In this document: positions 29,061 to 39,700 of the stretch, piece after piece
How positions within the stretch are numbered: position 1 is the first letter of the stretch
Layout: every line of letters begins with the position of its first letter
Assembly (NCBI RefSeq): GCF_001651865.1
Contig: NZ_LPUX01000062.1
Coordinates: 186,001-250,000, forward strand
Reading direction: 5' to 3'
Source: Sinorhizobium glycinis
GTDB lineage: Bacteria > Pseudomonadota > Alphaproteobacteria > Rhizobiales > Rhizobiaceae
DNA length: 64,000 bases
Program-made: the position numbers and the translations under genes
The notes under the pieces: model-generated
Database searches by the model: none
The model's input: the letters and a program-made list of their open reading frames with translations, nothing else
Told to the model about the DNA's origin: nothing

Positions 29061-31522
29061 CCAGCTCTCCAGATTTCGCCGGCATATTGCCGGATCGTGC
29101 GGTCGGAGGAGAACCAGCCCATGCGGGCCGTGTTGCGGATCGTCTTCGAATACCAGTCGGAGGGGGTCGTCCAGAGTTGGTCGACCTCGCGCTGTGCCTT
29201 GGCATAGGCTTCGAAATCGGCGGCGACCATGAACCAGTCATGGTTGTAGAGGCCGTCGACAAGACCCGCGAAGCGGTTGCGGTCGTCCGGTGAGAAGACG
29301 CCGGAAGCGATCGCCGAGAGCGCCTGCGACAGCTCGCGCGAGGCCTCGATGGTCGCACGCGGGTTGTGCCCCTCGGCCCGCGCCGTCGCCACTTCCTCGG
29401 CGGTCATGCCGAAGATCTTGATGTTTTCCTCGCCGACCCAGTCGCGCATCTCGACATTGGCGCCATCGAGCGTGCCGATGGTCAGCGCGCCGTTGAGGCC
29501 GAACTTCATGTTGCCGGTGCCGGATGCCTCCATGCCGGCTGTCGAGATCTGCTCGGAGAGATCGGCGGCAGGAACCATCACCTCGGCAAGCGAAACGTTG
29601 TAGTTGGGAACAAAGACGATCTTCAGGAGACCACGCACGGCCGGGTCATTGTTGACGACGCGCGCGACGTCATTGGCAAGCTTGATGATCAACTTGGCGT
29701 GATGGTAGCTCGGTGCCGCCTTGCCGGCGAAGAGCTTGACGCGCGGCACCCAGTCGAGCTCCGGATGCGAGCGGATCTGATCGTAGAGCGCCACGGCCTC
29801 GATGATGTTGAGCAATTGGCGCTTGTATTCGTGGATGCGCTTGATCTGGATGTCGAACATCGCCGATGGATCGAGCCTGATCCCGAGGCTCGCCTGGACC
29901 AGTTTCGCCAGTCTCACCTTGTTGGCGCGCTTGACGGCGGCGAAGTGCTCCTGGAAGTCCGCCTTGTCGGCAAAGGCGTCGAGTGCCTGCAGCGCTTCGG
30001 TGTTGTCGATGAACTCGTCGCCGATCGCGTCCCGGATCAGCGCGAAAAGGCCGGGATTGCATTGCATCAGCCAGCGGCGTGGCGTGATGCCGTTCGTCTT
30101 GTTGTTGATGCGGTCCGGGTAAAGACGGTGCAGATGGGCAAAAACCGTTTCCTTCATCAGGTCGGTATGAAGCGCCGAGACGCCGTTGATCGAGTGCGAT
30201 CCGACGAAGGCGAGATTGCCCATGCGCACGCGCCGCTCGCCCGTTTCGTCGATCAGCGAGATGCTGCGGATCTCCTCGTCGGTCGCATGCTTCTGCCTGC
30301 GCGCCTCGATGAGGACCTTCGCATTGATCGCGTAGACGATCTGCATGTGGCGGGGCAGCAGCCGCTCGAAGAGCGGCACCGGCCAGCTTTCGAGCGCTTC
30401 CGGCAGCAGCGTGTGATTGGTGTAGGCGAAGGTCCGCCGCGTGATGTCCCAGGCCTCCTCGAATCCGAGCCCGTGGACGTCGGTCAGCAGGCGCACCAGT
30501 TCCGCGACGGACACCGCCGGGTGCGTATCGTTGAGCTGGATGGCAACCGCATCCGGCAGCGACGTGAAGTCCGGATATTGCTGCAGATGGCGGCGCAGAA
30601 TGTCCTGCAGCGAGGCGGAGGAGAAGAAATATTCCTGCCGGAGGCGCAACTCCTGGCCGGCCGGCGTGGCGTCGGCCGGATAGAGCACGCGTGTCAGGCT
30701 CTCCGCCTTGTTGCTCTCGCGCAGCGCACCGATATGGTCGCCGGCATTGAAGGCGTCGAGCAGGATCGGGTCGATCGGCTGGGCCGCCCAGAGCCGCAAT
30801 GTGTTGACGCGCTTCGCCCGCCAGCCGACGGCCGGCGTGTCGAAGGCGGTGGCGATCACCCGCTCTGCCGGCTTCCAGACGTAGCGCTGAACCTCTTCGT
30901 CGATATTGACCGTTTCGACGCTGCCGCCGAAGCCGATCTCGTAGGAGCTCTCCCGCCGCTCGAATTCCCATGGATTGCCGTGGGCCAGCCAGGTTTCGGG
31001 CAGTTCGACCTGCCAGCCATCGGCCATCTGCTGGCGGAACAGGCCGTGCATGTAGCGGATGCCGTAGCCATAGGCGGGGACGTCGACGGTCGCCATCGAC
31101 TCCATGAAACAGGCGGCGAGGCGTCCAAGGCCGCCATTGCCGAGAGCAGCGTCGGGCTCGAGCTGGGCGACCACGTCGATATCGACGCCGAGAGAGGCAA
31201 GCGCATCACGCATCTCGTCCATCAGGCCGATATTCGTCATGGCGTCGCGCATCAGCCGGCCGATGAGGAATTCGAGCGAAAGGTAGTAGACCCGCTTCGC
31301 CCCGGTCGCATAGGTCTTGCGCGTCGATTCCATCCACTTGTCCGTGATCCGGTCGCGGGCAACCAGAATGGCGGCGGTCAGCCAGTCGTGCGGCTTTGCG
31401 ACCTTCGGATCCTTGCCGATGCGGTATTTGAGGCGCTCGAGAATCTCGACGGCAAGCTGGCCCGGTTCGGAGGATCTCAGGGCCGGCTGCGGCAGTTCGT
31501 TTGTGGAGAGCCGATTCATCAT
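29057..31522 (-). CDS. glgP: Glycogen/maltodextrin phosphorylase
   Basis: 821 residues, GT35. It releases glucose-1-phosphate from chain ends. The PLP-binding site EASGTGNMKFGLNGA with its Lys is near the C-terminus; GNGGLGRLAACFMESMAT is a second family signature. Adjacent ATGs at 31522 and 31519 are the likely start. A longer frame to 31594 begins MHKCLFPAGSAY, which is not family-like. First gene of the six-gene glycogen operon, so synthesis and breakdown enzymes share one transcript. Confidence 0.95.
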   Translation of the reverse strand: MMNRLSTNELPQPALRSSEPGQLAVEILERLKYRIGKDPKVAKPHDWLTAAILVARDRITDKWMESTRKTYATGAKRVYYLSLEFLIGRLMRDAMTNIGLMDEMRDALASLGVDIDVVAQLEPDAALGNGGLGRLAACFMESMATVDVPAYGYGIRYMHGLFRQQMADGWQVELPETWLAHGNPWEFERRESSYEIGFGGSVETVNIDEEVQRYVWKPAERVIATAFDTPAVGWRAKRVNTLRLWAAQPIDPILLDAFNAGDHIGALRESNKAESLTRVLYPADATPAGQELRLRQEYFFSSASLQDILRRHLQQYPDFTSLPDAVAIQLNDTHPAVSVAELVRLLTDVHGLGFEEAWDITRRTFAYTNHTLLPEALESWPVPLFERLLPRHMQIVYAINAKVLIEARRQKHATDEEIRSISLIDETGERRVRMGNLAFVGSHSINGVSALHTDLMKETVFAHLHRLYPDRINNKTNGITPRRWLMQCNPGLFALIRDAIGDEFIDNTEALQALDAFADKADFQEHFAAVKRANKVRLAKLVQASLGIRLDPSAMFDIQIKRIHEYKRQLLNIIEAVALYDQIRSHPELDWVPRVKLFAGKAAPSYHHAKLIIKLANDVARVVNNDPAVRGLLKIVFVPNYNVSLAEVMVPAADLSEQISTAGMEASGTGNMKFGLNGALTIGTLDGANVEMRDWVGEENIKIFGMTAEEVATARAEGHNPRATIEASRELSQALSAIASGVFSPDDRNRFAGLVDGLYNHDWFMVAADFEAYAKAQREVDQLWTTPSDWYSKTIRNTARMGWFSSDRTIRQYAGEIWRAG

Positions 31523-31689
31523 GAGAACTGTCAAACCCTTGTTGCATTTCAGGAAACCGTAAGCCGAACCGGCCGGGAACAGGCATTTATGCATCGATCC
31601 GAAGCGCTTGCAACAGGTGTTTTTAAATGGATTAGATCGCTATGCCGCCCGGCGCGGATGCACTTCGCATGCTATTTCAATAGTTTCGC

Positions 31690-31727
31690 AGGAAGAAAAA
31701 TGCCGTCCGGCAAAGGCCGAACGGCAT
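31690..31727 (-). terminator. Rho-independent terminator downstream of tadG-like gene
   Basis: On the minus strand ATGCCGTTCGG pairs with CCGGACGGCAT (31700-31727) and is followed by TTTTTC. It lies 67 bp past the stop codon at 31794, and shields the glycogen operon promoter region. Confidence 0.8.
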
Positions 31728-31793
31728 GGCAAAAGGGCGGGTTTGCGAGATTTTTCGGGCCCCACGACCTGTGGTCCCGCCGCTCAGGGTCGG

Positions 31794-33068
31794 TCATTTC
31801 GTCAGGCGGGAAATCATTGCCGAGGCGCGTTCGCCAATCGCCTTGAAGGCCGCGACAAGGTCTGCGGTTTCCTCGGCCTCGAAGTAATGCGAGGTGGAGG
31901 AGGCGCAGTATCTCAGCAGATCCTGGCCGCGCTGCGGCGCCATGAACGCGACGCTATAGATCTCGACCTTGTTGGCCTTGGCGGTATCGCACCATTGCTT
32001 CGTAACCGTATCGTCATTGGCGTAATTGTTCTCGCCATCGGTCATGAAGACGATGTATTTCGTCGGCACCTGGCCGTTCTTGGCGGCATGGGCCGTGTTT
32101 TCCGTTTCAGCGCTGACCTTCTGGTAGGCCGTCTTGAAAGCACTGCCCGATGCCGTGCCGCCGGTTGCGACGAGCGCATTGACATAGGTCGCGGCACCGC
32201 TCGTACCCCAGGCGAGGTTTCCCGCGGCGTCCTGCGCGGAGTTATACGAGACTGCAGCGGTACGAACATAGATCTGATCCGGGTCCGCTACCAGCAGCTG
32301 CGCCAGCAGGTCGCTGACGGCACTCTTCAGAGCGTCGATCTTGGTGACGTAGCACGGGCTGCTGGCGGCGAGACGCGGGAACTTGCTCCAGTTGGCTTCC
32401 GTATAGTTCGGGCAACTCGTTTTCGCGGTGTTGATCGTGTTCGTCTTCCATGCCATGGAGCCGGACCGATCGAGGACGAGATACATCGACAGCGCATTCT
32501 TGGTCTCGGTGGCGCTTTCCGCCGTGGAACTGGCTGCAAGCTCGATCGAATCCGTGCCGAGCAACTGCGTCATGGCGTTGAACTCGAGAACGCGCTTGTT
32601 GACCACGGTGACCTGAAAGATCTTCCCCTTCGCACCGTTCGGTGTCTCGGTGATGTTCACCTCAAGCGTATTGACGTCGTCCCAATCGGGTGTCGACGAT
32701 GCAGCGCCGGAGGAGGCTCCCTCTCCGCTTTCGGCCGGATCATCGGGCGATGTTGCGCCGCCCCCCTGGGTCCTCAGGAATTTGCGGGCGATCTCCTTGG
32801 CAGCAGCGATATCCGGCTGTTCGTCGGAGACGAGCGCGGACGCGGCCGCAAGGGCGGCCGCGTCGGTCGCATCCTGGAGCTGGTTCTTCGTCATCAGCAT
32901 GTTGGCCATGTCGATGGAAACGCCGCCGGCTGCGAAAAGCAGCGGCGCTGCAACCGCCGTCATCATTCCAAAATTACCGCCCCGGTCCTTCAGCATCATA
33001 ATGAAGGACCGGCCGATCACGGACCGACTTCCCATATTTGCGCACCCCCGCACGTTGTAGCCACTCAT
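31794..33068 (-). CDS. TadG-like pilus-associated protein with VWA domain
   Basis: 424 residues. A Tad/TadE-like hydrophobic segment near the N-terminus (GMMTAVAAPLLFAAGGVSIDMANMLMTKNQLQDATDAAALAAASAL) is the standard start of TadG proteins. A von Willebrand A domain follows with the MIDAS motif DRSGSM and a later FMTDGENNY. It is likely anchored in the inner membrane with the VWA domain outside. Other tad/cpa pilus genes are absent here, so it is an orphan member. Starts at GTG 33077, ATG 33068 or ATG 33035 are possible; 33068 is used. Confidence 0.85.
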   Translation of the reverse strand: MSGYNVRGCANMGSRSVIGRSFIMMLKDRGGNFGMMTAVAAPLLFAAGGVSIDMANMLMTKNQLQDATDAAALAAASALVSDEQPDIAAAKEIARKFLRTQGGGATSPDDPAESGEGASSGAASSTPDWDDVNTLEVNITETPNGAKGKIFQVTVVNKRVLEFNAMTQLLGTDSIELAASSTAESATETKNALSMYLVLDRSGSMAWKTNTINTAKTSCPNYTEANWSKFPRLAASSPCYVTKIDALKSAVSDLLAQLLVADPDQIYVRTAAVSYNSAQDAAGNLAWGTSGAATYVNALVATGGTASGSAFKTAYQKVSAETENTAHAAKNGQVPTKYIVFMTDGENNYANDDTVTKQWCDTAKANKVEIYSVAFMAPQRGQDLLRYCASSTSHYFEAEETADLVAAFKAIGERASAMISRLTK

Positions 33069-33177
33069 CCGTGACACTAGTGGTGATGCGTTACCGTCCC
33101 GTTGAGGCGATCACCGCAATCTTATAGGATCTGCCAGAAAGCCCCTGTTTTCAGGGGTATTCTCCGGCGCAATATGT

Positions 33178-33204
33178 GTGAAAACGGCGCGAGCTGTGCC
33201 GTTT
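33178..33204 (-). terminator. Rho-independent terminator of the amidoligase/transglutaminase operon
   Basis: On the minus strand AAACGGC and GCCGTTTT (33182-33204) form a 7-bp stem ending in a short T-run, 4 bp after the stop codon. A second hairpin, CCCCTG/CAGGGG with a 4-nt loop, lies at 33142-33157 and may back it up. Confidence 0.65.
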
Positions 33205-33208
33205 GAGG

Positions 33209-34087
33209 TCATTCCACCGGGACGACGTCGACAGCCTGTTCGGTTGTGTGGCTGCCGTAGCTTTTCAGCACGCCGATGACCGGAGCCACGTCGCCATAGT
33301 CGCGCCCATGGCCGACGACGATATGGTCGGTGCCTGCCGGAATGTTGTTGGTCGGGTCGAGTTCCATCCAGCCGCCCGTCGTGCCGCACCAGAAGCGGAC
33401 CCAGGCATGCATCGCGTCGGCACCTTCGAGCCGCTCCTTGCCGGGCGGCGGCAAGGTCCTGAGGAAGCCGCTCACATAGCCGGCGGGGATGCCGAGGCTG
33501 CGCAGCGCAACGATCATCACATGCGTGAAATCCTGGCAGACGCCGCGCTTCAGCCTGAAGGCTTCGGCGGGCGTCGTGGTGACGGTGGTCGCGTCGGCAT
33601 CATAGGCGAAATCGCGGTGAATGCGCTCGCAGATGGCGGCGCCGATCTGAAGCACCGTCATGTTGTCCCCGGCGATCTCGCGCGCATAGGCGGCAATTTC
33701 CGGAGCCTCGGGCAGCAGCGGACTCGGGCCGATGAAATGGTGCGGCGATTCCGCATCGATCGACCAGGAGGAGGCGAGTTGCGAGGGCAGGCCCTCCAGC
33801 GGCGGCGAAAAATCGGCGGTGAGCGCCAATGCTTCGGCCTGTACGCGCGCCTGCATGCGAATGACCAGATCCTCATGTACGGAGCGGAAGAGGATGGAGG
33901 TGGTAGCGTTTGCGAAGAAGTCGACGCTCTCCGACCGCTCGCCCGGCGTGGGCTGGAATGTCAGGGAGCCGGCGATCAGGCGCTGGCGGCCCGGGATCGA
34001 AGCAGGCAACACGCGCACGAGATGGCGCCCGCCGCTCACCGGAACCTCGTAACCGTAGGTGATCTTCAGGTTGATGTCATAGAGCAT
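33209..34087 (-). CDS. Transglutaminase-family protein (bacterial N-terminal domain type)
   Basis: 292 residues. An N-terminal beta domain (1-125) precedes a papain-like transglutaminase core with Cys184 in RGVCQDFTH, His227 in AMHAWVRFW and Asp244 in MELDPTNN, a complete catalytic triad. No signal peptide, so cytosolic. In this family such enzymes are proposed to act as peptidases or to make or break amide bonds. It is the third gene of the operon starting at 40087 and is separated from the ATP-grasp gene by a 264-bp gap holding a repeat. Confidence 0.9.
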   Translation of the reverse strand: MLYDINLKITYGYEVPVSGGRHLVRVLPASIPGRQRLIAGSLTFQPTPGERSESVDFFANATTSILFRSVHEDLVIRMQARVQAEALALTADFSPPLEGLPSQLASSWSIDAESPHHFIGPSPLLPEAPEIAAYAREIAGDNMTVLQIGAAICERIHRDFAYDADATTVTTTPAEAFRLKRGVCQDFTHVMIVALRSLGIPAGYVSGFLRTLPPPGKERLEGADAMHAWVRFWCGTTGGWMELDPTNNIPAGTDHIVVGHGRDYGDVAPVIGVLKSYGSHTTEQAVDVVPVE

Positions 34088-34137
34088 CGGAAAGGCCGTT
34101 CTTCGTTAGATCACCTACAGTTTCGGTGGGTGGAGAA

Positions 34138-34309
34138 AACCCCTCCCCAACCCCTCACCACAAGGGCCCACAAGGGGGGAGGGGCTTAGCGGCCGCTGCG
34201 ATCGTCTGCCACTTCCCCCAGCGCGTCGAGCACAAAGGTCGACAGGGGGGCGGAGGCGGTGCGGCGAAGATTGCCCCTCCCCATTGTGGGGAGGGGTTGG
34301 GGAGGGGTT
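34138..34309. repeat. Intergenic palindromic repeat inside the amidoligase operon
   Basis: Termini AACCCCTCCCCAACCCCTC (34138-34156) and its exact reverse complement (34291-34309) enclose smaller hairpins made of CCACAAGG and CCATTGTGG-type blocks. A Rhizobiales-type mobile palindrome; no coding sequence is seen in it. Confidence 0.8.
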
Positions 34310-34351
34310 ACATATGTGCACTCGTGCGCTGCTGTGTGGCATCGTCCCGTT

Positions 34352-36760
34352 CTATCCGAGATAGGTTCGTGCGAGCAGGTCCGAGAGTTTTTCGATATCC
34401 TGCTCGAGCCGCTTGTAGACCGTCGCGGTCATCGCTTCCGGCGTCATCACCGCAAGGCCGGAATGAAGCCGCATCGTCTCCCGGTAAAAGGGCGACATCT
34501 GGCCGTTGACGAAGGCGTTCGGCAGCAGTTCGACCTCCGTCTTGATCTCGTTCAATTGGAAAAGGACGGAGCGCGGGTTGAGCGGGTCGAGCGCCAGAAG
34601 GTCGGTGACCGTCAAGGCGGCCGTGTTGACGTTGTAGCGGCGGCGATGGGTCATGACGCTGTCGCCGATCTCGAGCAGCATGTCATAGGCGCCGTCCGGA
34701 GCCTCCGGTCCGGACATGTGCCCGAGCAGTCTCGTCATGTGCAGGCCGCGCTCGAGATAGCGACCGATCGACAGGAATCGCCAACCGGTAAAACGGTACA
34801 TGTTCTCGTGGACGAGGCCGGCAAAGCCCGCAAGCTTGCGCAAGAGAATGGTCATCGCGTGGGTCGCGTCGTCGCCCGCCTGCACGGTCGCATGAAACTT
34901 GCGCGCGGTTTTCGACAGGTCGTTCAGGGCGAGCCAGCCGTCGGGGGAGAACCGGTCGCGGATATTGCCGGCGCTGAAAAGTGCGCTGTCGATATTGGCA
35001 AGCAGGCTCGCCGGCACCGGCTGGCGCGTGCGGATGTCGAGCGCGGCGAGATAGCTGCTGACATCCTTGAGGAGCGGCATGTTCGGATCTGCCGCTTCGG
35101 CAAAGCGAGCGTGCCAGGCGCGCAGGATTCGAAGCGCCCCCTCCGCCCTCTCGATATAGCGGCCGAGCCAGAAGAGATTGTCCGCCGCGCGGCTCGGCAG
35201 GCTGCCCGGCAGGTTGCGGGTGAAGCTCTCCTCGGCCGGGAGCAGCGTCGTGCGCTCGACCGGCTTGTCGCTGACGATCCAGACATCGGCGGCCGTGCCG
35301 CCCGCCTGCATGGCGATCGCCGCGACGTCGTCGCCCGAGCCGATGCGGGCGAAGCCGCCCGGCATGATCTGCCAGCCGTCGCGGGTGCGCGCCGCAAAGA
35401 CACGCAAGCTCATCGGCCGCGGCGTCAGCCGGCCGCGGACCCAGGCCGGCGTCGTCGACAGCGTCACCACCTCCTGACCGACCAGCTTGCCTCCGCCTGT
35501 CGCCAGCCATTCGGCGGCCGACGTCTTGGTGGTTTCGCGCAGCGCGGTGCCGAGCACCGATTGCCCGTTGTCGTCGAAGAAGGGCCGCGTCGAATAGGCC
35601 GGACCGATGACCATTCCCTCGATGTTGCTGGCGACGTGCTGGCGCTCCTGTTCCTGGCCGCACCACCAGGTGGCGATCGACGGCAGCTTCTGCTCTTCTC
35701 CAAGCAGGTGGCGACAGAGCGTCGGCATGAAGGCGAGGAACGCACGCGTCTCCAGAATGCCGGAGCCGATCGCGTTGACGATCGAGACGGAACCGGCCCG
35801 GAGCGCTTCGACGAGACCGGGCGTGCCGATATGGGAGGATTGATCGAGTTCGAGCGGATCGGCGAAGGAGGCGTCGAGGCGGCGCCAGAGCACGCCGATC
35901 GGCTTCAGGCCGGCGACCGTGCGCACCATCACCCGGCCGCCGACGACCGTGAGGTCCTCGCCTTCGAGCAGCATGAAGCCGAGATAGCGGGCGATGTAGG
36001 CATGCTCGAAATAGGTTTCGTTGGCGATGCCGGGCGAGAGGACGGCGATGCGGTCGTCCGGATGCAGCTTTTGCGCCTGGAGAGTATCGCGGAAAGCCCC
36101 GAAGAAGCTCGCCAGGCGATGGACGTGGGTCTCGGCGTAGAGGTTGGAAAAGGCGCGCGTCGTGGCGACACGGTTTTCGAGCGCAAAGCCGGCGCCTGAT
36201 GGCGCCTCGCTCCGGTCGGACAGAACCCACCAGTTGCCGTCAGGGCCTCGCCCGATCTCGAAGGAACAGAAGTGCAGGAAGTGCCCGCCCGCCGGCTCAA
36301 CGCCGACCAGCGGTCGCAGGAACTGCGGATTGGAGGCGACAAGTGCCGGCGGCAGCAGCCCTTCCCGCACAAGCCGGTTCTCGCCGTAAATATCCGCGAC
36401 CACTCTCTCGAGGAGCTCGGCTCGCTGGATCAACCCCTCGGAAACGGCGGCCCATTCGGCTTCGTCGATCAGCACCGGTATGTGCGAGAGCGGCCAGCTT
36501 CGTTCGGTGTTTTCCTTGCCATAGGCCCGATAGAACACGCCGGCGTCGCGCAGATAACGGTCGGCACGAGCGAAGCGGTTGGCGAGCTCCGTTTCGTCCA
36601 TCCGGCCGAGCGCGGCAAGCAGACGCTGCCAGACCGGCCGGACGTTGCCCTGGGGGTCGAGCATCTCGTCGGCGACGCCCGGCAGGGCGCGATAGCCGAA
36701 TGCCGGATCGCCCTCGAACCGCCCCTTGCCTGTTGCCTCTGCCGCCTGCTTCTTCGCCAT
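34352..36760 (-). CDS. Circularly permuted ATP-grasp / alpha-E domain fusion protein
   Basis: 802 residues. Residues 1 to about 500 match the circularly permuted ATP-grasp family (DUF404/DUF407), with RSWPLSHIPVLIDEAEW, VGVEPAGGHFLHFCSFEIGRG and VAVLSPG-like and VNAIGSGILE segments. From about 520 to the end is an all-helical alpha-E domain (DUF403) beginning PSRAADNLFWLGRYIERAEG. Published comparative work predicts that these pairs form peptide (amide) bonds using ATP. In many genomes the two domains are separate genes; here they are fused. The gene abuts the upstream DUF2126 gene with no spacer. Confidence 0.9.
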   Translation of the reverse strand: MAKKQAAEATGKGRFEGDPAFGYRALPGVADEMLDPQGNVRPVWQRLLAALGRMDETELANRFARADRYLRDAGVFYRAYGKENTERSWPLSHIPVLIDEAEWAAVSEGLIQRAELLERVVADIYGENRLVREGLLPPALVASNPQFLRPLVGVEPAGGHFLHFCSFEIGRGPDGNWWVLSDRSEAPSGAGFALENRVATTRAFSNLYAETHVHRLASFFGAFRDTLQAQKLHPDDRIAVLSPGIANETYFEHAYIARYLGFMLLEGEDLTVVGGRVMVRTVAGLKPIGVLWRRLDASFADPLELDQSSHIGTPGLVEALRAGSVSIVNAIGSGILETRAFLAFMPTLCRHLLGEEQKLPSIATWWCGQEQERQHVASNIEGMVIGPAYSTRPFFDDNGQSVLGTALRETTKTSAAEWLATGGGKLVGQEVVTLSTTPAWVRGRLTPRPMSLRVFAARTRDGWQIMPGGFARIGSGDDVAAIAMQAGGTAADVWIVSDKPVERTTLLPAEESFTRNLPGSLPSRAADNLFWLGRYIERAEGALRILRAWHARFAEAADPNMPLLKDVSSYLAALDIRTRQPVPASLLANIDSALFSAGNIRDRFSPDGWLALNDLSKTARKFHATVQAGDDATHAMTILLRKLAGFAGLVHENMYRFTGWRFLSIGRYLERGLHMTRLLGHMSGPEAPDGAYDMLLEIGDSVMTHRRRYNVNTAALTVTDLLALDPLNPRSVLFQLNEIKTEVELLPNAFVNGQMSPFYRETMRLHSGLAVMTPEAMTATVYKRLEQDIEKLSDLLARTYLG

Positions 36761-39700
36761 TTACACTCCTGCCGGACGCCTTAGGTCGAGCGTCAGGGGA
36801 AACTCCGCCGATGGGGCCTCAGGGCGCAGCCGATACATGCCGGTCGTGTGGCCCCAGGGTTCGAAGCGCGCCAGCCGGCGTGCCTCTGCCTCGTTGCCAT
36901 TGACCGGGAACGTCTCATAGTTACGCCCGCCTGGATGCGCAACATGGTAGACGCAGCCGCCGATCGCCCGATTCGACCATGTATCATAAACGTCGAATGT
37001 AAGGGGAGTGTTCACGGGCAACACGGGATGCAGCCCGGAGGCGGGCTGCCAGGCCTTGTAGCGCACGCCGGCGACGGCGACGCCGTTCGTGCCCGTCCTG
37101 GAAAGCGGCACCGGCCGGCCGTTGCAGGTCACGATGTAGCGATCGGGATTGCCGGTCTCGAGCTTCACCTGCAGGCGCTCGACCGACGAATCGACATAGC
37201 GCACCGTACCGCCGATCGCGCCCTGCTCGCCCATCACGTGCCAGGGCTCGAGCGCCTGACGGATTTCGAGCTTCGCTTCCTCGTATTCCACTTCGCCGCA
37301 GAAGGGGAAGCGGAATTCGAGCTGTGCCGCGAACCATTCCGGCCGGAAATCGAAGCCATGCGCTCTCAGATCGGCGAGAACGTCGAGGAAATCCTGCCAG
37401 ACATAGTGCGGCAGCATGAAGCGGTCGTGGAGCGCCGTGCCCCAGCGCACGAAACCTCCTTCTACCGGGTTCTTCCAGAAACGGGCAATGATGGCGCGCA
37501 CCAGCAATTGCTGGGCGAGCGACATGCGCGCATTCGGCGGCATTTCGAAGCCGCGGAACTCGATGAGGCCGAGCCGTCCGGTCGGGCCGTCAGGCGAAAA
37601 CAGCTTGTCGATGCAGATCTCCGACCGGTGCGTGTTGCCGGTGACGTCGACGAGCAGGTTGCGGAACAACCGGTCGACGAGCCACGGCAGCGGCGGCATG
37701 CGGCCAGCGCCGGGCGAGGGTACCTGGGCGAGGGCGATCTCCAGCTCGTAAAGCGAGTCGTGGCGTGCCTCGTCGATGCGCGGCGCCTGGCTGGTGGGTC
37801 CGATGAACAGGCCGGAAAAGAGATAGGAGAGCGAGGGATGGCGCTGCCAGTGCAGCACGATGCTCTTCAAGAGATCCGGCCGGCGCAGGAAGGGACTGTC
37901 ATTGGGGCTGCGGCCACCGACCACCACGTGGTTGCCGCCACCGGTTCCCGTATGGCGGCCGTCGATCATGAACTTGTCGGCGCCAAGCCGGCTCTGGCGC
38001 GCCTCCTCGTAGATCGCCGTGGTGATGTCGACGCATTCCCCCCAGCTCGAAGCCGGGTGGATATTGACCTCGATCACGCCCGGGTCGGGCGCCACCCGGA
38101 TGACATTGATGCGTTCGTCCTGGGGCGGCGCATAGCCTTCGATATGGACGGTGAGACCAAGCGCTGCCGCGGCCCGTTCGGTCGAGGCGATCAGGTCCAG
38201 ATATTCCTCGATGTCCGTCGTCGGCGGCATGAAGACGCTGAGTCGGCCCTCGCGCGGCTCGACGGTGATCGCGGTGCGCACGGAGCCGCCGATCTCGTCG
38301 CGCGCGACGGGCAGCGGCGTTTGCGGCTCCTCGGAGGGCTGGAAGCGTGACTGTTGGGCGCGACCCTTCTCTTCGGTGAAATCGGGCAGGTCTGTGCGCG
38401 GAACTGTCGGGTCGAGGGGATTGATATAGGGATAGGCGGAGGGCGAGATATAGGGCAGCGAACCGAGCGGCAGGCGGTAGCCGACTGGGCTGTCGCCGGG
38501 CACCAGGAAGATGCGGCCGCGCCGGGTCGCCCACTTCTCGCTCGTCCACTTGCGGCCGAAAGCCCGTGAATTCCAGGCCTGGACCGGCAGCACGTAGCCC
38601 GTCGGCGTCGTCAGGCCGCGTTCGAAAACACGGGCGAGGCGGCTGCGTTCCTCCGGGTCCTTGAGCTTCGAGTTGGACGGATCGACATTGTTCGGCAGGT
38701 TCGCTTCCTTGACGATCCATTCGGCCGGATCCTCATAGGCCGGAACGACCATGTCCGCTGCGACGTCGAGCTCGCCGGCGATGGCGACCAGCAGGCGCTC
38801 GGCATCGCGCTCGGTCACATCGTTCCTGCCGCGCTCCTCGGCAATCAGTTCCGGCCGCTGCCAGATCGGCAGGCCATCGCGGCGCCAATAGAGCGAGAAG
38901 GTCCAGCGCGGCAGGCTTTCGCCCGGATACCACTTGCCCTGTCCGTAGTGCAGGAAGCCGCCGGGCGCGAAGCGCTCGCGCAGGCGGCGAATGAGCGTGT
39001 CGGCCTTCTCGCGTTTTGTCGGGCCGACGGCGGCGGTGTTCCACTCGTCAGATTCGAAGTCGTCGATCGACACGAAGGTCGGCTCGCCGCCCATCGTCAG
39101 GCGAACATCGTTGTCGGTCAGCACCCGGTCGACCTCGTTGCCGAGCGCGTTGAGCGCCTCCCAGCTTTCGTCCGAGAACGGCTTGGTGATGCGCGGATGC
39201 TCGGCGACGCGCGCGACCTTCATGTCGAAGGCGAAGTCCGACTGCGTGTCCGGATCGCCGAAAAAGCCGCCGGAGATCGGCGCGGCATTCCGGAAATGCG
39301 GGGTGGCGGCGAGCGGAATGTGGCTCTCGCCGGTCAAGAGGCCGGAGGTCGGATCGAGCCCGACCCAGCCGGCGCCCGGGAGATAGACCTCGGCCCAGGC
39401 GTGAAGGTCGGTGAAGTCGTATTCGGTGCCGGAGGGGCCGTCGAGCGCCTTCAGGTCCGGCGTCAGCTGGATGAGATAGCCGGAGACGAAGCGCGCGGCA
39501 AAGCCGAGATTGCGCAGGATCTGCACCATGAGCCAGCTCGAATCGCGGCAGGAGCCCCTGGCGAGACCGAGGGTCTCCTCCGGCAACTGCACGCCCGGCT
39601 CCATGCGGATGACGTAGCCGATCTCCTTCTGCAGCCGCGCATTGAGGCCGACCACCATGTCGACGGTGCGCTGACGCGAGCGATCCACGCCTTCGAGGAA

